This document shows positions 53,018 through 60,632 of a stretch of 64,000 nucleotides of DNA, one piece after another. How positions within the stretch are numbered: the first letter of the stretch is position 1; each line of letters opens with the position of its first letter. The translations under genes were made by a program, and so were the position numbers. Source of the DNA: Streptomyces sp. TS71-3 (GTDB lineage Bacteria > Actinomycetota > Actinomycetes > Streptomycetales > Streptomycetaceae); assembly GCF_018327685.1 (NCBI RefSeq), contig NZ_BNEL01000001.1:1426001-1490000 (forward strand). Reading direction: 5' to 3'. A model generated the notes under the pieces. It was not told the origin of the DNA, searched no databases, and saw nothing but the letters and a program-made list of their open reading frames with translations.

Positions 53018-54570
53018 GCGGCACCGTCCCCGGCGGGCCCCGGCACGCGGCTGCCGGGGGAGGGGTCCTGGGCGCGCTCGTCGTGCAGCACGTCGGCCGC
53101 GACCCTGACCATGACGTGCAGCGGCGTCCCGCTGCCCGCGGGCCCGATCACGGCCCGCAGCGTCTCCAGCAGGGCCCGGCCGTGCCGGGCCGTGGGCGTG
53201 CGGGCGCCGACGTGCGCCGCCTGCCGCAGCGCCACCGCGAGGGACCCGAGCACCAGCCGCAGCGACGCGGCCTGCCGCAGCGCGCCCAGCGCCGCCTGGG
53301 TGCCGAACGGCACGATGTCCTGGTTGTGGTGGTTGGTGGGCAGCGACTGGACGCTCGCGGGGACCGCGAGGCGGCGCATGTCGGCGACGATCGCGGTGGC
53401 GGCGAGCTGCACGCCCTGCACCCCGTGGTCCCGCCCCGGCGCCTCGGCGAGCACCGGGTTGAGGCCGCCGTTGCGCGCCGGGTCGACCATCAGGTCGAGC
53501 TGCCGCTCGGCCAGGTTGGCCATCTGCACGGCGGCGAGCGTGAGCGCGTCGCTGACGAACGCGACCTGCTGCCCGAAGAAGTTCCCCCCGTGCGCGACGA
53601 CATCGTGCTCCGGGAAGAACAGCGGGTTGTCGCTGACGCCGTTGAGGTCGTCCTGGATGACCGCCTCGGCGTGGCCGAGGGTGGTGCAGACGGCGCCGAG
53701 GAGCTGCGGGGAGCAGCGGATCGAGTACGGCTCCTGGAGGGGCCGCGTGCCGGTGGGCCGCAGGCCCGCGAGACGGCCGCGCAGCATGGCGGCGGCGCGG
53801 ACGGTGCCGCGGTGCCCGAGCGCGTCGGCGAGGTCCGGCGCGGTGAAGGCGTCGGCGCAGCCCAGCATGTCGGCCAACAGTGCCGTGAGCGCCACGGCCG
53901 CGGAGAGCGACGACGCCAGCCGGGCCAGCGCGAGACCGGCGATCGCGGCGGTGACCGAGGTGCCGTTGAGCAGCCCGAGGGCGTCGCGCCCGCTGAGGAC
54001 CAGCGGCCGCAGCCCGGCCGCCTCCAGGGCCTCCTGGGCGGGCAGCCTGCGGCCGTCCAGGTAGGCGTGCCCGCGGCCCTGGAGGCAGCGGGCCAGGTGC
54101 GCGAGCGGGGCCAGGTCACCGCTCGCGCCGAGCGAGCCCAGCTCAGGAACGGCCGGGGAGATGCCGGTGGCGAGCGCCGCGGCCAGCGCGTCGAGCACCG
54201 CGGGCGCCACCCCGGACCTGCCCTGTGCCAGCGACCAGTAGCGGGCCAGCATCACCGCGCGGGCCACGTCGGGCGGCAGGTCGGGGCCCTGGCCGACCTC
54301 CAGATGGCCGATCAGGTTCTCGCACTGGTCGCCCGGGTCGGCGCAGCCGCCGTAGGACACCAGCGGCCCGAAGCCGGTCGTCGAACCGTAGACCTCCCGC
54401 CCGCTGCGCAGGCACGACATCAGGTACTCCTGGCAGCCGGCCACCCGCTTGCGCGCCTCGTCGGTGAGGCCGACGTGCAGGGGTGCCGCGGCCCGGGCCA
54501 GCTCCCGGGGCGTCAGGCGGGCCGGGTACATCAGCGTGGGCGTGGCCCTCTCGACGGGCATTACGGTCAT
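53014..54570 (-). CDS. MIO-type aromatic ammonia-lyase, probable tyrosine ammonia-lyase
   Basis: 518 residues; ATG 54570 follows GAAGGA by 8 bases. The self-made MIO cofactor triad Ala149-Ser150-Gly151 is in LGASGDLAP, and the catalytic lid Tyr is Tyr61 in VYGSTTGFGP. At the selectivity loop the residues are His89-Leu90 (NLIGHLEVG). In the family His-Leu favours tyrosine, Phe-Leu phenylalanine and Ser-His histidine. Other kept motifs: LLNGTSVTAAIAGLA, QEPYSIRCSPQ, SDNPLFF and NHHNQDIVPFGTQAA. It would convert tyrosine to p-coumarate plus ammonia. The upstream 262-base gap to the prenyltransferase has a short GGCAGTGGT repeat near 54640-54690. An aminomutase cannot be excluded. Confidence 0.88.
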   Translation of the reverse strand: MTVMPVERATPTLMYPARLTPRELARAAAPLHVGLTDEARKRVAGCQEYLMSCLRSGREVYGSTTGFGPLVSYGGCADPGDQCENLIGHLEVGQGPDLPPDVARAVMLARYWSLAQGRSGVAPAVLDALAAALATGISPAVPELGSLGASGDLAPLAHLARCLQGRGHAYLDGRRLPAQEALEAAGLRPLVLSGRDALGLLNGTSVTAAIAGLALARLASSLSAAVALTALLADMLGCADAFTAPDLADALGHRGTVRAAAMLRGRLAGLRPTGTRPLQEPYSIRCSPQLLGAVCTTLGHAEAVIQDDLNGVSDNPLFFPEHDVVAHGGNFFGQQVAFVSDALTLAAVQMANLAERQLDLMVDPARNGGLNPVLAEAPGRDHGVQGVQLAATAIVADMRRLAVPASVQSLPTNHHNQDIVPFGTQAALGALRQAASLRLVLGSLAVALRQAAHVGARTPTARHGRALLETLRAVIGPAGSGTPLHVMVRVAADVLHDERAQDPSPGSRVPGPAGDGAA

Positions 54571-54832
54571 CGAACGGTCCTTCTGGGACGGCGGTGGGAG
54601 GGAGTAGGACAGCGGGGTCGGGGGCGGGGGACGAACGGGACGGTGGCAGCGGTGGCTGTGATGGCAGTGGTGGCAGTGGTCGGAAGCGACCGGCAGCGGT
54701 CGCCGAAGATCGGTGACCGCGGCAGGGGTTGGGCATGGCGGGCGGGCACGGCTCGTGGTGCGTGGGAGGAGCCGGCGTGCGACCGGGCCGCCGGCGGTGC
54801 GCCGGAGCGGGCCGGCCGTCGCGCGCGCCGTG

Positions 54833-55786
54833 TCAGCGGCGGGCCGCCGGCTCCGACATCAGCGCGGGATCGGTCTGGTCGGTCCCGCTCACCAGCACCC
54901 GCCAGTCGTCGGTGAAGAGGCCGGCGAGGTCGCCGCAGTAGCTGCGCTCCCCCTTCAGGTAGGCGGTGCCGGCGGGGCCGAACGACCAGGCGAGGACGTT
55001 CACGTCCGTGGGGTCGTGGGACGGTGCCGCGGCGAAGAACCGGCCGAGCCGGGCACCGGTGTCCGGGAAGAGCTCGTCGGGGATGCGCGTGGCGTAGAAG
55101 CAGACCCGTTCGGCCAGGCCCGTCGTGAGGGACAGGGTGACGGCCGCCAGGTAGTGCTGCCTGGGCAGGCTGCCGCGGATCTCGCGCACGGTACGCTCCG
55201 GCGGCGCCGGGCTCCCCGCGAGCCCGGCTATGCCCCGGTGCTGCGCGCCGGAGTAGGGGCCGCGCACGCGGAAGTACAGGTTGACGGTGCCGCCGAGGTA
55301 GTCGACCGCCAGGAACCGTACGTGGTCGAGCCCCCGCTCCCGGAGCACCTGTTCCTGCCGCCGCAGCGCCTGGGGCACCCGGTCGGCGCCGAGCACCGCC
55401 TCCAGCGGAAGCGTGCCGCCCAGGTACACCCAGCACTTGGCCAGGCCCCGGTGGGCGTCGAAGTCGCAGGACTGGGTGGCGTCCTCGTTCAGGGCGCTCC
55501 AGGACCTGATGAGGCCGGTCACCGGCGAGTCCGGCGGGATCAGGCCCGCCCGCGCGGCGGTCTGGGTGGTGTCGGAGCGGATGCGCGAGTAGAAGCGGTA
55601 ACTGAGCGCGTCACCGGGCCGGCTCGTGGTCTTCCACAGCACGGCGCCGGTGTGGAAGCCCTCCGCGAAGGCCTCCACCGCCCTGCGGGTCGTCGCCGCG
55701 CAGAAGGGCGCGTCGATCCGGGCGGCGGTCCGGCGGGCGTCGGCCAGGAAGCGCGCGGGGGAGAAGGCGTTCGGCTTGCTCTGCAT
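54833..55786 (-). CDS. ABBA-type aromatic prenyltransferase (CloQ/NphB class)
   Basis: 317 residues from ATG 55786, with AGGAA about 10 bases upstream. The order of strands fits the soluble ABBA prenyltransferase barrel: an N-terminal helix, SYRFYSRIR, CDFDAHRGLAKCWVYLG, VRFLAVDYLGGTVNLYFRV, AERVCFYATRIPD and the C-terminal KGERSYCGDLAG (compare MDYKKRQVNLYF and RLCF in NphB). These magnesium-independent or -dependent enzymes attach dimethylallyl or geranyl groups to phenols. Beside a tyrosine ammonia-lyase, the obvious acceptor is p-coumarate or 4-hydroxyphenylpyruvate, ortho to the hydroxyl. The gap to the P450 is 34 bases. I am sure of the family and less sure of the acceptor. Confidence 0.83.
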   Translation of the reverse strand: MQSKPNAFSPARFLADARRTAARIDAPFCAATTRRAVEAFAEGFHTGAVLWKTTSRPGDALSYRFYSRIRSDTTQTAARAGLIPPDSPVTGLIRSWSALNEDATQSCDFDAHRGLAKCWVYLGGTLPLEAVLGADRVPQALRRQEQVLRERGLDHVRFLAVDYLGGTVNLYFRVRGPYSGAQHRGIAGLAGSPAPPERTVREIRGSLPRQHYLAAVTLSLTTGLAERVCFYATRIPDELFPDTGARLGRFFAAAPSHDPTDVNVLAWSFGPAGTAYLKGERSYCGDLAGLFTDDWRVLVSGTDQTDPALMSEPAARR

Positions 55787-55820
55787 GCGGTCGGTGTTCC
55801 TGCTCTGCCGTGACGGGGGT

Positions 55821-57002
55821 TCAGCGGAATCTGACGGGCAGCTGCTCGGGACCCCGTATCAGCAGGCCCGAGCGCCAGACGACGTCCTCGGGGCGGCCGT
55901 CGAGCCGCAGGTCGGGGCAGCGCTCCAGCAGCGTCCGCAGGGCGGTGCGGGCCTCCAGGCGGGCGAGGGACGCACCCAGGCAGTTGTGGATGCCGTGGCC
56001 GAAGGCGAGGTGGCCGCGGGTGTCGCGGCGGATGTCGAACTCGCCGGGGCAGGCGAACCGCTCGGGATCGCGGCCCGCGTCCCCCAGGGCGAGAAGGACG
56101 AGCTCTCCGCCGCCGGGGACGCGGGTTCCGCCGATCGTCACCGGCTCGGTCGTGAAGCGGTAGGTGGTGGTCTCGACGGGGCTCTGGTAGCGCAGGACCT
56201 CCTCGATCGCGTGGTCCACCAGATCGGGCGCGGCGCGCAGCGCCGCCAGCTGCTCCGGGTGGACGAGCAGGGTGAGCACGGCGTTGGCTATGAGGTTGAC
56301 CGTCGTCTCGTGGCCCGCGACGAGCAGCAGCCAGGCCATGCCCAGCAGCTCGCCGTCGTCGAGCCGGTCGCCGTCCCGTTCGGTGATGCCTATGAGTTCG
56401 CTCAGCAGGTCGTCCCCGGGATGTCCGCGCTTCTCCTCGACGAGCGCGGTGAGGTAGCGCGTCGTGCTGAGCCTCGCGTCCTCGAACCGGGTCGCCTTCC
56501 GGGACCACTCCCGGATCGCCTCGCGGTCGGCCGCCGGCACCCCGAGCAGCTCGCAGATGACGGCGATCGGGAGCGGGAACGCCAAAGCCTCCACCAGGTC
56601 CGCGGTGTCGCCGGGGCCGGCGAGCAGGGCGTCGAGCAGCTCGTCGGTGACCTCCTGGACGCGCGGCCCGAGCGCCTTGGCGTGCCGCGGGGTGAACGCC
56701 CGGCCGACCAGCCCCCGCAGCCTCGTGTGGTGCGGCGGGTCGGAGCTCAGCATGTGGCGCCCGGACGCGACGGTGCCAAGGCCCAGCGCCGGCGAGGCGT
56801 TCGCCCACTCCTTCGACAGCCGCGGGTCCACCAGCGCGGCGCGGACCGCCTCGTAGCCGACGACGAGCCAGCCGGGCGCGCCGCCCGGCAGCCGCACCCG
56901 GTGCACCGGTCCCGCGGCCCGCAGCGCCGCGTACACCGGGTACGGGTCGCGGTCGAAGGCGGGGCCGAGGACGCCCAGGTCGGTCACCGCCGGACAGGTC
57001 AT
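55821..57002 (-). CDS. Cytochrome P450 of the aromatic operon
   Basis: 393 residues; ATG 57002 overlaps the upstream methyltransferase stop (ATGA). Landmarks: HMLSSDPPHHTRLRGLV (C helix), I helix LLLVAGHETTVNL, ExxR in EEVLRYQ, and the heme loop FGHGIHNCLGASLA with Cys341. This is a typical class I bacterial P450 of the CYP105/107 kind. With a prenyltransferase and an O-methyltransferase in the same operon, it probably hydroxylates or epoxidises the aromatic ring or the prenyl chain. No ferredoxin gene is present in the operon. Confidence 0.9.
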   Translation of the reverse strand: MTCPAVTDLGVLGPAFDRDPYPVYAALRAAGPVHRVRLPGGAPGWLVVGYEAVRAALVDPRLSKEWANASPALGLGTVASGRHMLSSDPPHHTRLRGLVGRAFTPRHAKALGPRVQEVTDELLDALLAGPGDTADLVEALAFPLPIAVICELLGVPAADREAIREWSRKATRFEDARLSTTRYLTALVEEKRGHPGDDLLSELIGITERDGDRLDDGELLGMAWLLLVAGHETTVNLIANAVLTLLVHPEQLAALRAAPDLVDHAIEEVLRYQSPVETTTYRFTTEPVTIGGTRVPGGGELVLLALGDAGRDPERFACPGEFDIRRDTRGHLAFGHGIHNCLGASLARLEARTALRTLLERCPDLRLDGRPEDVVWRSGLLIRGPEQLPVRFR

Positions 57003-57832
57003 ACCGTCTCCCGGGGCGCCGTGGGGAAGTCCACCCGGACGGTGACGCCGATGGTGCGGCCCAGCGGGAGCATCGGCCAGCGCCGCACGGCCCGCCGCCA
57101 GGCCCCCGGCGGCGTCGCCGAGACCAGGGCCCGCACGTCCGTCACATGGCGGCGCACCGGGCGCAGCCTGCGCAGCCCCGCGCTGGACATGCTGAACCGC
57201 ATCCGGGGGATCCGGAACGAGCCGCAGCGCGCGAGGCGGAGACGGGTCATCAGAGCGAACCACGGCGGCGGCGTGTCGAAGACGAGGGCGCCGCCGGGAA
57301 AGCGGCGGGAGCACGCGCGGATCAGCCCGAACGCCTCGCGCGGGCGCAGGTACATGAAGAGGCCCTGGGCGAGGATCAGTACCCCGGACGACGTGTCGAC
57401 GCCGTGCATCCACCGGTCGTCCAGCGCGGAACCCGGATGCGTGCGCTGCCGCTCGCCGTGCGGCAGGAGCTGCCGGCGCAGCGCCACCATCTGCGGCAGG
57501 TCCACCGTCAGCCAGCGCACCCGGCCGTTGTCCACCCGCCAGAACTGGGTCTCCAGGCCCTCCCCGAGCGAGACCACCGTGCCGCCCGGGTGCCGGGCGA
57601 GGAACCGTCTCACCTCGCCGTCGAAGAGCATGACCCGTTCGAGGAAGTAGTCGGCCATCAGTGCGGTGCGGCGGCCGAGGCCGGCGTCGAGCGGTTCGCA
57701 CTGTGCGAGGAGACGTTCCGCCATGGGGTCGTGGAGCCGGGCGCAGCGGTGGTGAAGCGTCCACAGGGCGCTCTTGGGGACCTGGCCGAGCGCGGGACCG
57801 AGGGGTGGGGACGAGATGTGTCGGCTCGACAC
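56999..57832 (-). CDS. SAM-dependent O-methyltransferase, LCMT/PPM-like
   Basis: 277 residues from GTG 57832, 7 bases after AGGAGG, the strongest ribosome site in this operon. It belongs to the leucine-carboxymethyltransferase-like group (TcmP/PPM type): RTALMADYFLERV, VVSLGEGLETQFWRVDN (glycine motif, with GEG instead of GCG), WLTVDLPQMVALRR (acidic SAM ligand) and LILAQGLFMYLRP. Relatives methylate carboxylates in polyketide or other natural products, so a carboxyl or phenol of the coumarate product is a likely target. It is the first gene of the minus-strand operon, so the promoter is expected in the 533-base divergent gap. Confidence 0.82.
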   Translation of the reverse strand: MSSRHISSPPLGPALGQVPKSALWTLHHRCARLHDPMAERLLAQCEPLDAGLGRRTALMADYFLERVMLFDGEVRRFLARHPGGTVVSLGEGLETQFWRVDNGRVRWLTVDLPQMVALRRQLLPHGERQRTHPGSALDDRWMHGVDTSSGVLILAQGLFMYLRPREAFGLIRACSRRFPGGALVFDTPPPWFALMTRLRLARCGSFRIPRMRFSMSSAGLRRLRPVRRHVTDVRALVSATPPGAWRRAVRRWPMLPLGRTIGVTVRVDFPTAPRETV

Positions 57833-58174
57833 GTCGAGGCCTCCTGCGATCGAAGGGGGAACCGGAGACCGTTCGCTGCTCCAGCTTCGCGAGCGTGCGC
57901 ATGGCGCACGCTGCCGTCGTACCGGCCGCGGGGCCGACAAGGGCAGCCAAGAGCATGCCCAGGGAACGGGGTTACGGGGATCGCTCGATCGTGTGCGAAA
58001 GGGGTGCGGAGGGGCATATTCGGGCTGCCGTTGCGCACAGCGGTTGTGCGGCGAAGTCAAAGCGCCCGTGCGGCGTGTCGCGCACCTGCGGGCGTGGTGC
58101 GGAGGCTCGGGGCGCGCATTTCGGGGCGCGGTGGAGTCGTGGAGTACCTGCCCAGCCAGCGCTTGGATACACAA

Positions 58175-58205
58175 CGTGTTTACGTCAATACGATCCGTGT
58201 TTACG
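58175..58205. promoter_or_regulatory. Direct repeat CGTGTTTACG spaced two helical turns
   Basis: CGTGTTTACG occurs at 58175-58184 and again at 58196-58205, start to start 21 bases, with a related CGTCAATACG between. The patch is AT-richer than its surroundings and lies in the 533-base gap (57833-58365) between the methyltransferase operon and the radical SAM gene. Same-face direct repeats of this kind are typical operators of activators such as SARPs. The rest of the gap shows no gene. Confidence 0.5.
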
Positions 58206-58365
58206 GTCGTCGCGGCCGGAATGCCCCGAAGTGCCGCCATTGGGTGTGCGGTGTGCCGATATGGGGGGCGGCGTGACTGTGCGGGGGATGCGCTCTTCGT
58301 GCACTTCTGCTGCGGCGGGCGTGTCACTCTTCGTCAGATGCGTTTCGATTGTCATGATTTGCCGC

Positions 58366-59577
58366 ATGTCGTCCGTCAATGCGGGAGCACCCACCCACGT
58401 GGTGGCCGATACGGCAGCACTGCCGCCGGTGCGGCTGGCCGCGTCCGCGGCGACGGTGCTGGTGCAGCCCACGACGCTGTGCAATCTGGACTGCGCCTAC
58501 TGCTACCTGCCCGACCGTGCGGCCGCGAAGCGGATGCCGCTCGCCGTGGCGGACGCGGTCGCCGCGGGGGTGCGCGAGTGGGCCCGGGAGCACCCGGTGC
58601 GGGTGCTGTGGCACGGCGGCGAGCCGCTCGCCGTCGGGCTGCCGTACTTCCGGCGGCTGCTGGAGAGGTTCGCGGCGCCCGGTGAGGGACGGGACGGCGG
58701 TGAGCACGCTCCCGCCGAGGGCGGCCCGTACCCGGTGCGGCACGGCGTGCAGACCAACGCCACCCTGATCGACGAGGGCTGGTGCGAGCTGTTCGCCTCC
58801 TGGCCCGTCGCCGTCGACATCAGCATCGACGGCCCCGGCACGGCCAACGCCGCCCGGGTCGACCGCGGCGGGCGGGACAGCACCGCGAAGGCGCTGCGCG
58901 GGGCGGCGCTGCTGCGCTCGGCCGGCATCGACTTCGGCCTGATCGCCGTCGTGAACGACCCCGGCCCGCGGGCGGCGCGTGAGCTGTACGCCTTCGCGGT
59001 CGAGCTGGGCTGCCGGGCCCTGGGAGTGAACCTGGCCGAGCGCAAGGGCGTGCACACCCTCCCCGGCCCGCGCGCCGGCGGTCCCGTCGTGGCGTTCTGG
59101 GCCGAGCTGGCCGCCTGCCGGCGGGCCGACCCCCGGGTGCGGGTACGGGAGTTCGAGCAGGCGTACAGCTACATCCGCGCCGAGCTGGCCGGCCACGCGG
59201 CCCGGCGAGCGGCGCGCCCGCTGCCGCCGCTGCCGATGGTGTGCCACGACGGTGCGGTGGTCCCCGTCAGCCCCGAGCTGGCCGGCTTCACGCATCCCGC
59301 CTACGGCTCGTTCGCCACCGGGAACGTGCTCAGCACCCCGCTCACCCGCCTGGTCGCCGAGGCGCCGGACGTGCCCTGGGTGGCCGAGGCCCTGGACGGC
59401 GTGCGCGCCTGCCGGGCCGGCTGCCAGTACTTCGCGTACTGCCGCGGCGGGCAGGCGGCCAACAAGTACTTCGAGACCGGCCGTATGGACACCACGGAGA
59501 CGGCCCACTGCCGCACCACCAAGATCGATCTCATGGAAGGGATCCTTGCTCATGCACAGCAACACCACCGCCCCTGA
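58366..59577 (+). CDS. Radical SAM/SPASM-type peptide-modifying enzyme
   Basis: 403 residues if started at ATG 58366; ATG 58354 and GTG 58321 are possible, and no clear ribosome site decides. The radical SAM cluster motif is Cys39-x3-Cys43-x2-Cys46 (LCNLDCAYCYL). The expected SAM-binding features follow (WHGGEPLAVG, VQTNATLID, ISIDGPG). The C-terminal part has a SPASM/Twitch-like Cys set: VCHDG, ACRAGCQYFAYCRGG and AHCRTTK. This resembles the FxsB/GrrM group that forms C-C crosslinks or other bonds in ribosomal peptides. It overlaps the next small gene by 25 bases, so translation is coupled. That small gene encodes a likely substrate or partner. Confidence 0.85.
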   Translation: MSSVNAGAPTHVVADTAALPPVRLAASAATVLVQPTTLCNLDCAYCYLPDRAAAKRMPLAVADAVAAGVREWAREHPVRVLWHGGEPLAVGLPYFRRLLERFAAPGEGRDGGEHAPAEGGPYPVRHGVQTNATLIDEGWCELFASWPVAVDISIDGPGTANAARVDRGGRDSTAKALRGAALLRSAGIDFGLIAVVNDPGPRAARELYAFAVELGCRALGVNLAERKGVHTLPGPRAGGPVVAFWAELAACRRADPRVRVREFEQAYSYIRAELAGHAARRAARPLPPLPMVCHDGAVVPVSPELAGFTHPAYGSFATGNVLSTPLTRLVAEAPDVPWVAEALDGVRACRAGCQYFAYCRGGQAANKYFETGRMDTTETAHCRTTKIDLMEGILAHAQQHHRP

Positions 59578-59905
59578 CCAGACCGTCGCGCCCACCGAGG
59601 CCGTGCCGGGCGAGTCCGTCGCGGCCGAGTCCGTTCCGGCCGAGGTCGCGGCCGTGCCCATGCCCGCTGCCGAGTCCGTCGTGCCCGCGGAGTCGGCTGT
59701 GCCCGCGGAGGGCGCCGGGGCCGCCGCGCCGCTGGCCGAGCGGATCCAGGAGAGTGCGGAGGAGCTGGCCGCCCCCGCCGCGGGGGCCTGCGAGTGCCAG
59801 GACACCGCCAGCCTCATCAGCCTTCCGGCGCTCCCGATCGTCGGCCGCCTGCTCAGCGACCGGACGCTCAAGTGCGACGTCCTGCCCGTCGCGTGGAGCC
59901 GGTGA
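59553..59905 (+). CDS. Small protein ending in the first strand of a peptidase-S74 domain
   Basis: 117 residues from ATG 59553, with AAGGGA upstream. Residues 1-75 are Ala/Val/Pro/Glu/Ser-rich repeats with no fold (VPAESV-like units). Then come GACECQDTASL and a hydrophobic LISLPALPIVGRLL stretch. The chain ends in SDRTLKCDVLPVAWSR, the first strand of the peptidase S74 intramolecular chaperone domain (consensus SDRRLKxDI), including its N-terminal Ser, the residue used for self-cleavage in phage endosialidase tails. The rest of that domain is in the next gene. The end, WSR, is also an aromatic-x-Arg motif of the kind crosslinked by cyclophane-forming radical SAM enzymes. It may be the enzyme's substrate; this is inference. 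Confidence 0.75.
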
Positions 59906-60243
59906 CCCCGGCTCCCGCCTCGCCCTCCGCGCCGCCACCGGTCTCCGGCGGCGCGGAGGGCGAGCCTGTCGACGGCCACCGGGTCCTCGACGCCGTGGCC
60001 GCCCTGCCCATCAGCACCTGGCGCTACCAGTGGGAGCCCGAAGGGGTTCGCCATCTCGGTCCCATGGCGCAGGACTGGCAGAGCGTCATCGGGCTCGGCG
60101 CGGACGGGCGCACGATTCCCACCGTTGACGCCATCGGGGTGCTGCTCACGTCAGTCCAGGCCCTTGAACGGCGCGTGCGGGAACTGGAGGGGCGGCTTGG
60201 GCGGCTTACGGGGGTGCCGGGGCCGCCAGGGCCGGGTGGCTGA
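59902..60243 (+). CDS. Small protein with the remainder of a peptidase-S74 domain
   Basis: 113 residues from GTG 59902, overlapping the previous stop as GTGA. The first 25 residues are a Pro/Ser/Gly linker. From about 26 on it carries the body of an S74 chaperone domain: HRVLDAVAALPISTWRYQWE, VRHLGPMAQDW, a VIGLG segment, VDAIGVLLTSVQAL, and a C-terminal coiled coil (ERRVRELEGRL). In single-chain S74 proteins this follows directly after the SDRRLKxD strand, which here ends the previous protein. The two proteins therefore look like a domain split in two, expected to reassemble by strand pairing. No tail-fibre or phage gene is nearby. Confidence 0.78.
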   Translation: MTPAPASPSAPPPVSGGAEGEPVDGHRVLDAVAALPISTWRYQWEPEGVRHLGPMAQDWQSVIGLGADGRTIPTVDAIGVLLTSVQALERRVRELEGRLGRLTGVPGPPGPGG

Positions 60244-60632
60244 CGGCTGTCGGCGCATGGCGTGCGGCGTGCGGCGTGATGAGCGGGGCCGCTCAGTGGC
60301 TCCACCGCTTGCCGGTGGGCCGGATGCGGTCTGGGGTGCCCCTTTCGGCCGGTGGCGGTCTGCGGGTAGCGCTGTGGCTGCTCGCGCAGTTCCCCGCGCC
60401 CCTTTTGGGGCTGTGCCCCTCTGGCGTGGTGTGTGGCGCGGTTACCTGTGGGTGACCTGGGTGCGGTCTGGGGTGCCTCCTTCGGCCGGTGGCGGTCTGC
60501 GGGTGTCGCTGTGGCTGGTCGCTCCCCCACCGCCTTGAGGGCGTGGGAGGTGCCCCCGTCCCCGCGCCCCTTCCGGGGCGCCCCTCGTTGCCGTGCGCCG
60601 TTCGAGCGACGGTCCCCCGCCGTGCGCGGCCT
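60244..60632. repeat. 389-base convergent gap with a duplication and interspersed repeats
   Basis: A segment of about 58 bases starting TGCGGTCTGGGGTGCC is present twice, at 60325-60382 and 60462-60519, with a few mismatches. The Streptomyces-type repeats CGCGCAGTTCCCCGCGCCCC (60382) and CTCCCCCACCGCCTTGAGG (60522) also occur, as at 23671-23856. No gene is seen. The hairpins they form may end transcription from both sides. Confidence 0.7.

Noticed and set aside
53014..54570. Histidine ammonia-lyase (hutH).
   Set aside because: The selectivity loop has His-Leu instead of the Ser-His of histidases, and the gene is coupled to a coumarate-CoA-ligase-like gene rather than to hut genes.
59553..60243. 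A frameshift breaking one S74 gene.
   Set aside because: Not fully excluded, but the GTGA overlap, the separate Pro/Ser linker before the second part and the normal stop make two coupled genes more likely than an error.
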